Source of the DNA: a bacterium
GTDB taxonomy: Bacteria > JAJVIF01 > JAGGVT01
Direction: 5' to 3'
Assembly: GCA_021157815.1 (NCBI GenBank)
Contig: JAGGVT010000215.1
Coordinates: 1-13,013, forward strand
DNA length: 13,013 nt
The notes beneath the pieces were generated by a model. The model saw only the letters and a list, made by a program, of their open reading frames with translations, had not been told where the DNA came from and did no database searches. The position numbers were made by a program, and so were the translations under genes. Below are positions 1-5,581 of this stretch, in pieces (position 1 is the stretch's first letter; every line of letters starts with the position of its first letter).

Positions 1-47
1 CATTTCACCCACAAATCACAAAAAGACGTGATGTGTGGGCGGCACCC
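1..47 (+). repeat. Structured hairpin repeat, copy 1
   Basis: A conserved left flank (CATTTCACCCA) and right flank (TGGGCGGCACCC) enclose a stem of 12 positions with one A.G mismatch at stem position 7 and an 8-nt loop (AAAAAGAC). Bases 3-44 are identical over 42 nt to the reverse complement of 11346-11387. The same flanks enclose a different stem at 11403-11444. It is REP-like in form. The copy may continue beyond the left window edge. No gene for a REP-associated transposase is visible in the window. Confidence 0.8.
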
Positions 48-311
48 GAGGTTTATAAATTCGATCTCTTGTTGTTTTACTACACTCAAATAAAAACACA
101 GCCGAATTTAAAGTCGTTTCTTTTCCAGTGAACGTATCATATTGCCCTGAGCCACAAAAACAGAAAGCATATAAATGACGAAAGTCGAGTTGAAAGCTGG
201 CATGTAGTGAATACTACAGAATCTGAGCTTTTACTTTTTGAAAGCGCTCCTATACAATGTTCGATTAAATCTGATTGAATAACTAATTTCAGAATTATAC
301 GGATGGTTGAC
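48..311. other. Intergenic spacer upstream of the aspartic protease gene
   Basis: AT-rich spacer with no gene I can support. It holds a small perfect hairpin at 203-218 (TGTAGT, 4-nt loop, ACTACA). A TACAAT hexamer at about 255-260 could serve as a -10 element for the downstream gene, but I see no good matching -35, so I do not call a promoter. Confidence 0.4.
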
Positions 312-1508
312 ATGAACAAATTCAAAAATATTATTTTCATACTGCTGATTACAATCGCGTCGATTGCATTTTCCCCGACACTCGCAAGCGCGGATGTCAA
401 CAGGGTTGATTTTAATAATTTTCTTGGAATAATCTTGTTCGAGGGTGAAATAAACGGTGTTGAGGGCATTTTCCTTCTGGACACCGGCGCAGACACATCC
501 ATTATCAATACAAAAGTAGCTGAAAGAATCGGGCTTGAGAAGAAAAAGAGTCCGCTGGCTTTGCTCGGTGCTGGTTTGATAGATCAATATAAAGTTGAGG
601 AATTCGGATTCGGCGAGTGGTATTTCGATGATGTCCTGGTTACCGGATTCGACCTGTCAATCATTGAAAACCAACTCGGAATCGATTTGATGGCGATTCT
701 CGGCGGTGATTTTCTTCATAAATACTATCTGACAGTTGATTACCAGGAGAGTTACTTCGTTGTTTCAGATAAGCCGCCGTCTCTTCGTCCTGACGCGATA
801 GCAACGCCAATTTACGTTCTGAATAAAATGGTGTTCCTCAATGCCCGTCCCATGGACTCGGATGAGCAGTTAGTTTTCCTTGTTGATACCGGCGCGACAA
901 GCACGATTTACTTCAAACATCGACTGGCGAATAAATTCCCCGACTATGAAAACTGGGCATGCTCAGCCGGATGGGAGGAGGTGACTATTCTTGGGAAAAG
1001 AAATGCTGATATGTACCTCATGCCGCAATTCCATATCGGTGACGCGGGAATTGAATCGATGGTCACAACCGTTATAGATGCCGGCATTATTGGATTGGGA
1101 CTTAATCTTATGACCGGCAAACCTGTACATGGCGTTGTCGGCTGGACTTTCCTGCGGTATTTCCGAGTTACTTTCGATTATCCGAACCAGCGCCTGATAC
1201 TCGAACCGTACGAACATTTCAAGGACAGATGGCCTCACCTGTTCGATTCAGTCGGATTCATGATTGCTTATGAGGATAACGCTCCCTTTGTCGATCATGT
1301 TCTCCCCGACACACCCGCGATGGATGCCGGCATTCAGGAAGGAGATAAATTACTCACGATTGATGGAATCGATGTTACCAGCTTTGACGCGCTCGTGATA
1401 TCTGAAATGGTGATGGGCGAAGTTGGCAGCGAGATTTCATTTGTATTTGATAGAAATGGGAATAAAATCAGGGTTACAGTAAAGCGGGTGAATCTATTTA
1501 AGGAATAA
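312..1508 (+). CDS. Exported aspartic protease: two retropepsin-like halves plus PDZ domain
   Basis: Probable periplasmic or surface aspartic endopeptidase. Residues 1-27 form a signal peptide (hydrophobic IIFILLITIASIAF, cleavage near LASA). Two retropepsin-like halves follow. The first has DTGA at D57 with a later LGGDFL motif near 130. The second has DTGA at D192 with VVGWTFLR near 275. Each half thus has the catalytic Asp and the hydrophobic-Gly motif, so one chain can supply both catalytic aspartates. Residues about 315-392 look like a PDZ domain (DTPAMDAGIQEGDKLLTIDG), which would bind peptide C-termini. I prefer the ATG at 312: GGATGG (301-306) lies 5 nt upstream of it, whereas the ATG at 303 has no Shine-Dalgarno. 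Tandem aspartyl protease/PDZ proteins are a known type; the substrate cannot be told. The gene stands alone on this strand. Confidence 0.87.
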   Translation: MNKFKNIIFILLITIASIAFSPTLASADVNRVDFNNFLGIILFEGEINGVEGIFLLDTGADTSIINTKVAERIGLEKKKSPLALLGAGLIDQYKVEEFGFGEWYFDDVLVTGFDLSIIENQLGIDLMAILGGDFLHKYYLTVDYQESYFVVSDKPPSLRPDAIATPIYVLNKMVFLNARPMDSDEQLVFLVDTGATSTIYFKHRLANKFPDYENWACSAGWEEVTILGKRNADMYLMPQFHIGDAGIESMVTTVIDAGIIGLGLNLMTGKPVHGVVGWTFLRYFRVTFDYPNQRLILEPYEHFKDRWPHLFDSVGFMIAYEDNAPFVDHVLPDTPAMDAGIQEGDKLLTIDGIDVTSFDALVISEMVMGEVGSEISFVFDRNGNKIRVTVKRVNLFKE

Positions 1509-1790
1509 AGGAATTTCTCCTTGCGCCAACTCATTTTATAAGCGTTGATACTCTATTATACATAATATAGGACTTGATATGGGCTGGCACGGTGGCTGGC
1601 ACCAAACCCCACCAAACCCAATTATGAATCATCTATCGTCAATATACATCAGTATACACACGTTCTACAAAAAAGGGGGCAGTCTCCTTTTAAGATGCCC
1701 TATTTTACTGGCTACACAGGCATCTTTTACTTATTAAAACGCTCCCCCGATTGTCTCTTGGATTGCTGGATTTCGAGGGGAACTAACCAA
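1509..1790. other. Convergent intergenic region with short repeats
   Basis: Spacer between the converging protease gene and TPR-protein gene. It contains a 9-bp direct repeat GGCTGGCAC (1582-1590 and 1594-1602), then a 9-bp direct repeat ACCAAACCC (1601-1609 and 1611-1619), and the hairpin at 1671-1691. These look like decayed REP-type sequence. No gene is supported here. Confidence 0.5.
1671..1691 (-). terminator. Probable intrinsic terminator of the TPR-protein gene (REP-like hairpin)
   Basis: The arms AAAAGGGG (1671-1678) and CTCCTTTT (1684-1691) form an 8-pair stem with one G.T pair and a 5-nt loop. Read on the minus strand, the stem runs into six T residues about 100 nt past the TPR-gene stop. 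The sequence AAAAAAGGGGRCAGTC also occurs at 3109-3123, so the terminator is at the same time a copy of a dispersed repeat motif. Confidence 0.55.
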
Positions 1791-3035
1791 TCACTCCTCT
1801 ACATTCTCGACCACAAACCACGTGTTCCGCTCTCTATGCCACGTGTATGTGTACAAATTATCCTCTTTCAGGATTATCTCATCCTCGGTTAGTTTGATTA
1901 TTGTAACCATAACATTGGTTTTAGGCATCTTGCGAGTCTGGCCCTCGCGACCGACTGACTTGCCGCTTTGATAGATATTCAGCATCGTAAGTGTGAATTT
2001 TATCTCACCGTTTTTGCCAAGGTATTTCGAGATTTTAAACGGCTTGACTGTCGGTTTTTGTTTGAAAGACTTGATATGTCTCCATGGGGGCTTTTTTGCG
2101 GATGATGAACTGCCATCATCCGGAAGCGGCTCAATATCAAGGTCGTCAGGAATAGACGGGAGTTCATCCGTGGGTATTACGGGAAGATCATCAAACTCCT
2201 CAACGGGTTTCTCCTCTTCATCCGTTTTCGCTACAACACCGGGTTTCATTCCAAGTTTCGGATATATTCCATTGTAATATTCAACAAGCATTGGAATCTT
2301 GTCTTTCAAATTCATTATCGCTGTGTATGATTTGGTTCCCGCATCGCGATTGCTGTCCAGCGCGTGAGCGTACGCCAGCCCGACATTCGATGCCACCACA
2401 AAATCATCGCTGGCTTCTCTCGCCCGGGCGAAATGGGTTATCGCGGCAAAACATCCGCTTTGGTCGGCAAGGTCGAGAGTGGATAAATCCTTTTTCAGCG
2501 TTATGTCGAGTTCAAGCACGGAACTCATTTCCTCGATAATGCTGATTTTTGACACGATAGGCATTGCTGTATCCTGGACTATCGCATCTATGGTGTAAAG
2601 AAATCCAAGCGCGAGTTCAGCGCCGGCGACATGGCCTTTCTCAATAATCTCTTTATTAAACAAATCCTCCGCGCCGCTGAAATCCATTTGAAGCATTTGG
2701 ACCAGTCCGGCACGGTAATTGAGCCCTTTCATGCCTGGGGAGATAATTTTCGCTTGCCCGAGATTCGTCAACGCCTGCGCGTAGTTTTTCTCGGCAATCA
2801 ACTGCTCCGACTGCTTAACCAGATTCATGGCATCGTTGTAGGGTTTAAGAAAGAAAAAGTATCCCGATGCCAGAAGCACGATAATGACAACACCGGCAAT
2901 CCCGATGTACATCATCTTTTTACGCTGCTCCTCCTGCAGATGCTCATCCAGTTCGTGCTGCCTTTGAGCTTTTCTATCCATTGGGGTCAACGGTTTTTCC
3001 GGTTGTGTGTTTTTATCTGGCTTCTTTCCGAACAT
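1791..3035 (-). CDS. Membrane-anchored TPR-like protein of unknown function
   Basis: I do not recognise a named family. The 414-residue protein has a charged cytoplasmic N-terminus (about 1-42, Lys/Gln/Glu-rich), one membrane segment (about 43-63) and then alpha-helical TPR-like repeats (about 69-150, e.g. SEQLIAEKNYAQALTNLGQA). An acidic proline-rich linker follows (about 265-315, with DDLPVIPTDELPSIP). The C-terminal domain of about 80 residues is probably beta-rich (GEIKFTLTMLNIYQSG to the end). The predicted topology puts everything after the anchor outside the cytoplasm. I prefer the ATG at 3035 over the one at 3041 because AGG lies 7 nt upstream of it. The layout suggests a scaffold or envelope-complex subunit, but that is inference. 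The gene appears monocistronic. Confidence 0.8.
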   Translation of the reverse strand: MFGKKPDKNTQPEKPLTPMDRKAQRQHELDEHLQEEQRKKMMYIGIAGVVIIVLLASGYFFFLKPYNDAMNLVKQSEQLIAEKNYAQALTNLGQAKIISPGMKGLNYRAGLVQMLQMDFSGAEDLFNKEIIEKGHVAGAELALGFLYTIDAIVQDTAMPIVSKISIIEEMSSVLELDITLKKDLSTLDLADQSGCFAAITHFARAREASDDFVVASNVGLAYAHALDSNRDAGTKSYTAIMNLKDKIPMLVEYYNGIYPKLGMKPGVVAKTDEEEKPVEEFDDLPVIPTDELPSIPDDLDIEPLPDDGSSSSAKKPPWRHIKSFKQKPTVKPFKISKYLGKNGEIKFTLTMLNIYQSGKSVGREGQTRKMPKTNVMVTIIKLTEDEIILKEDNLYTYTWHRERNTWFVVENVEE

Positions 3036-3106
3036 AATCATACCTGTCGCTTTTAACTGCTTTTATATTAAGCGCTTCAATAAATTGTGCGGGTTATTTG
3101 CACCCC

Positions 3107-3222
3107 GTAAAAAAGGGGACAGTCCACATGATGCTTCAAATCTGATGTTATCAATATACTATGCTGTAACCCCTTATTTATACTGTGTTTATTCACTTTG
3201 TTTAAACAGTCCCCTTTTTTAC
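3107..3222. repeat. Inverted-repeat-bounded REP-like element
   Basis: A 14-bp perfect inverted repeat, GTAAAAAAGGGGAC (3107-3120) and its complement (3209-3222), bounds 88 nt with no convincing coding capacity. The left arm continues into CAGTCC, matching the motif at 1671-1691. Such AAAAGGGGACAGTC repeats resemble sequences flanking REP-associated transposases, but none is present here, so it would be a non-autonomous or decayed copy. It lies in the 296-nt spacer between the TPR-protein and lipoprotein genes. I see nothing else in that spacer. Confidence 0.65.
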
Positions 3223-3331
3223 TCAATCTAAACTCAACCCACATAATTTATAGAAGAGCCTTATATTATAAATAGACAACCTGGCACGATGAAAGTGGCA
3301 ATATCGCTTTTACTATTAATCAAAGTTCAGT

Positions 3332-3808
3332 CTATTTCCCCAGTGCACCCCCCAGACTCTCCAGACCTTTCCCCAGTCCACCCAGTCTCTTCATCATTTC
3401 TATTGCATCCTCATCAGAGAAGTCCGATTCAGTTCTGTCGATTTTCCATTTCCCTTCTGCTCGAATAAGCACTGTTTTTCTGGACTCCTGGCCTATGACC
3501 CAGATTTTCACAGTATCTCCCTCCTGGCTGGATTGGAATTTGGATGCCTCCGGCATCTCAGTCATTTTTTTCATCATTGACTTTACGGCATTGAACTCCT
3601 TATCGATGAAATTCTGTGTGCAGTATCCTTTAGCGCCATCAAAATCCTGGTTGATTATATCCATGGTAAAATTAAAGATAACTTCCATAGGGTCGCTCGG
3701 GTACGGTTTGGAGCATCCTGCCACGGCAAAAATCGCGATTCCCATTAGAACAAGCATAGCGGATGCGGTTAATATCCTGAATGAGTTCCATTTTGATGTT
3801 TTTTTCAA
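3332..3808 (-). CDS. Small outer-membrane lipoprotein (DUF4878/NTF2-like pattern)
   Basis: The 158-residue protein has a type II signal peptide: positive N-terminus, hydrophobic segment (about 13-30) and lipobox VAGC with the lipidated Cys at 32. Ser at +2 favours the outer membrane. Residues about 40-130 fit the NTF2-like/DUF4878 layout: a helix around PMEVIFNFTMDIINQDFDGAKGYC, then strands including TVKIWVIG, KTVLIRAEG and KWKIDRTE. The C-terminus is glycine-rich. The start is TTG at 3808, supported by GGGGAG (3816-3821) at 7-nt spacing; there is no in-frame ATG nearby. The stop is TAG. Function is unknown: such domains often accompany transport or envelope systems. The family assignment is tentative; the lipoprotein call is firm. 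Confidence 0.82.
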   Translation of the reverse strand: MKKTSKWNSFRILTASAMLVLMGIAIFAVAGCSKPYPSDPMEVIFNFTMDIINQDFDGAKGYCTQNFIDKEFNAVKSMMKKMTEMPEASKFQSSQEGDTVKIWVIGQESRKTVLIRAEGKWKIDRTESDFSDEDAIEMMKRLGGLGKGLESLGGALGK

Positions 3809-3862
3809 TGTCTAACTCCCCGATTGTTTTTGCAATATAACAGCACAATTAAGATAACCCGC

Positions 3863-3882
3863 ATTATACACTTTGGCAAGTG
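3863..3882 (-). promoter_or_regulatory. Possible promoter/operator of the small lipoprotein gene
   Basis: On the minus strand a perfect TATAAT hexamer lies at 3868-3863, about 42 nt upstream of the Shine-Dalgarno. Directly upstream is a small inverted repeat (CACTT, TGGC, AAGTG; 3869-3882) that could be an operator. No good -35 is seen, so the call is weak. Confidence 0.3.
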
Positions 3883-4017
3883 CCATTATGAATATAGCAG
3901 TAGGAGCGTCGCATGGAGGCTGTTTTTAAATTTCCCAAACAGCAAAAAAAACGTCATTCCTAAAACCCATCCCTACATTCAACGCACCTGAATCATGGTG
4001 TATTTTTAAACTTAAGC

Positions 4018-4046
4018 TTAACAGCTTTCGCCTGCTCTGATAAACT
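4018..4046 (+). promoter_or_regulatory. Candidate sigma-70 promoter of the Hfq/LSm-like gene
   Basis: TTAACA (4018-4023), a 17-nt spacer and TAAACT (4041-4046) match the -35/-10 layout at optimal spacing. Transcription would begin near 4053, giving a short leader before the Shine-Dalgarno AGGAAGG (4076-4082). Confidence 0.4.
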
Positions 4047-4091
4047 ATATGCCAGTCAATTGAATGAAAATCCGTAGGAAGGATGTGCACC

Positions 4092-4271
4092 ATGATAAAG
4101 GAATTCGCTGAATTCAAATCGGAGGACAAGGCAATAAAAATGTATTTCACCAATGGCCAGGATATCTCAGGCAAGATTCTTGAAATCAGCCCTGAGCTTG
4201 TTATCATCGATCATGGTGGTGTTAAAACAGTTGTCCAGACCCACCATATACTTTATTTCCACGAGGCATAA
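4092..4271 (+). CDS. 59-residue Hfq/LSm-like small protein (candidate)
   Basis: The start at 4092 is chosen because AGGAAGG ends 9 nt upstream of it; the ATG at 4083 directly abuts that Shine-Dalgarno. The core (about 14-54) has the pattern of an Sm fold. A strand IKMYFTNG leads into QDISGKILEIS (compare Sm1: x-N-G then G five residues on), then ELVIIDHGG and TVVQTHHILYF, which resembles the Hfq Sm2 region around YKHAI. If real, it would be a minimal RNA-binding hexamer-former without the usual Hfq N-terminal QDPFLN helix or a C-terminal tail. Typical Hfq is longer, at about 70-100 residues. Alternatively it is another small beta-barrel protein. A terminator hairpin starts almost at its stop codon. 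The CDS is well supported; the LSm assignment is by pattern only. Confidence 0.7.
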   Translation: MIKEFAEFKSEDKAIKMYFTNGQDISGKILEISPELVIIDHGGVKTVVQTHHILYFHEA

Positions 4272-4274
4272 AAA

Positions 4275-4294
4275 AAGCCGGAGAAACCCGGCTT
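4275..4294. terminator. Bidirectional hairpin terminator
   Basis: The 7-bp perfect stem AAGCCGG / CCGGCTT has a 6-nt loop. On the plus strand it overlaps the end of the 4092 gene but the following bases are only weakly T-rich. On the minus strand it runs into seven T residues, making a good intrinsic terminator for minus-strand transcripts from the remnant and from the 4468-8986 operon. Confidence 0.75.
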
Positions 4295-4328
4295 ATGATT
4301 TATCTTCAGTTATGTGCATTTAACGCAT

Positions 4329-4457
4329 CTATCCGCGCCTTGAAACGACACGCGGTGTGCCATCCCTGTCCTCAAGCCAGCCGATAACGACATCGCATCC
4401 GTTTGTTGTTGGCGTGATTTCAACATGGCCACGGATATACTTCCCTAGATAATGTGG
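4329..4457 (-). pseudogene. Probable 3' remnant of a lost gene
   Basis: A minus-strand frame of 42 codons without a start codon, preceded in frame by TAG (4460-4458) and ending in TAG (4331-4329), reads like real protein: VEITPTTNGCDVVIGW and LEDRDGTPRVVSRRG. A good minus-strand terminator begins 35 nt past its stop, as expected for a former gene end. Its codons look more GC-rich than those of the adjacent operon. The likely explanation is that the 5' part was lost when the neighbouring segment arrived or rearranged. I do not recognise the family. It could be a chance frame. Confidence 0.4.
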
Positions 4458-4467
4458 CTAAAAAGAG

Positions 4468-5562
4468 CTATTCAACATCGATATAAAAAACCCCAGGACC
4501 TTCGTCGGGAGTTGCGAAAATCCTGCAGTTATAGATCGGATCATCGATTGGTACGACATCAATAAGCCAAAGATCAGGTGAATTTAGTCCGATTAATCGA
4601 TATGGATAACCGGAAACATTCACATCGATCTGCATCACAATGTTCGAAGGCTTATCATAGGTTGGCAGACCAGAGTCCGGGTCATATTCACGAGGAACTT
4701 CAAGAGCGTATAGCTTCTCATTAATAGGGTCAAAAGTTAGCTCAAGCAAACCTTTTAAATCCATATAAATTTCATCAGTTATCTGATCAGTCTGCATATC
4801 AACGACAATTAACGATGGATCATTTTGACTTGGAACGCTAGTACCAATATAAAGACTTCCATCGGTTCCTGAAACGAGAGAATCTGGGAATATATCTACC
4901 TCAATTGGTGATTGCGCAGTCAACACTCCCGAAGTATTGAAAACCCCAATGTTATAGAAGAAAGAATAATCTGGTTCTTCCGTTTGAAATGTTTCATTAC
5001 TAAGAACATATAGTTTAGTGCCATCCGGTGAAAATACAAGGTCATACGAAAAACTGCCAAATTCAACTTCACTATTAAAGGTAAAATCAGAAAGAGACAC
5101 TTTGGTTACTTTATGTGTAACCCTTTGACTTAGCCCATGTGAAATGTACGCATAGTTTTCTGAGTCATCAACTATAAATGAAAGAGGTGCGTGCTCAATC
5201 TGATACTCATTCAATGTTATACCAGTATCATAATCGATTTTTCTAAGAACTCCATCCTCGGTCATTTCATCGTTATCAACATCCCCGACTAAAACAAGTA
5301 AAGAACTCCCGCCATCTAACGGAATGACTTTCCTTATAAGGCCACCAATTGTAAAGGTCTTTTCCAGCGCCAGACTAAGAGGATTAAAAACATTTAGTTG
5401 AAAAAAATGTTCACCTGTACAACTGATAAAAAGCTGAGAAGTTTCATCACTATATTGAACATCATAAGATTCATAACCACATATGTTTATAGAACCTTCC
5501 ACTGCATATGCGTTACTGGAAAAAATAATAATTAGAATAACCATCAAAATGATATTTTTCAT
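4468..5562 (-). CDS. Secreted beta-propeller (YVTN/NHL-like) protein
   Basis: The 364-residue protein has a Sec signal peptide (1-20, cleavage after SNAYA). Recurrent blade-like units follow, each with a hydrophobic strand and an aspartate/glycine turn: DVQYSDETSQLFIS, FIVDDSENYAYISHG, DLVFSPDGTKLYVLSN, SLVSGTDGSLYIGT and ELTFDPINEKLYALE. This is the YVTN/NHL type of repeat, suggesting an extracellular propeller that binds protein or carbohydrate. No catalytic motif is evident. The start is firm: AAGGAGAT (5567-5574) precedes the ATG at 6 nt from its GGAG core. The gene begins 19 nt after the large lipoprotein gene ends, so the two are very likely co-transcribed and may act together at the cell surface. 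The stop is TAG, showing that TAG does terminate genes here. Confidence 0.8.
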   Translation of the reverse strand: MKNIILMVILIIIFSSNAYAVEGSINICGYESYDVQYSDETSQLFISCTGEHFFQLNVFNPLSLALEKTFTIGGLIRKVIPLDGGSSLLVLVGDVDNDEMTEDGVLRKIDYDTGITLNEYQIEHAPLSFIVDDSENYAYISHGLSQRVTHKVTKVSLSDFTFNSEVEFGSFSYDLVFSPDGTKLYVLSNETFQTEEPDYSFFYNIGVFNTSGVLTAQSPIEVDIFPDSLVSGTDGSLYIGTSVPSQNDPSLIVVDMQTDQITDEIYMDLKGLLELTFDPINEKLYALEVPREYDPDSGLPTYDKPSNIVMQIDVNVSGYPYRLIGLNSPDLWLIDVVPIDDPIYNCRIFATPDEGPGVFYIDVE

Positions 5563-5581
5563 CTCGATCTCCTTAATTTCT

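Noticed and set aside
137-587. Minus-strand frames opposite the protease gene start
   Set aside because: Low-complexity Ser/Leu/Ile-rich translations, overlapping the firm signal-peptide region on the other strand; no support.
2631-3056. Plus-strand frame of 141 codons opposite the TPR-protein gene
   Set aside because: It is antisense to a well-supported gene, has no ribosome site, and its composition fits a shadow of the minus-strand codons.
3919-3943. Hairpin GCTGTTT/AAACAGC upstream of the Hfq-like gene
   Set aside because: A 7-bp stem with an 11-nt loop and an A-run rather than a T-run after it; not convincing as a terminator or regulatory site.
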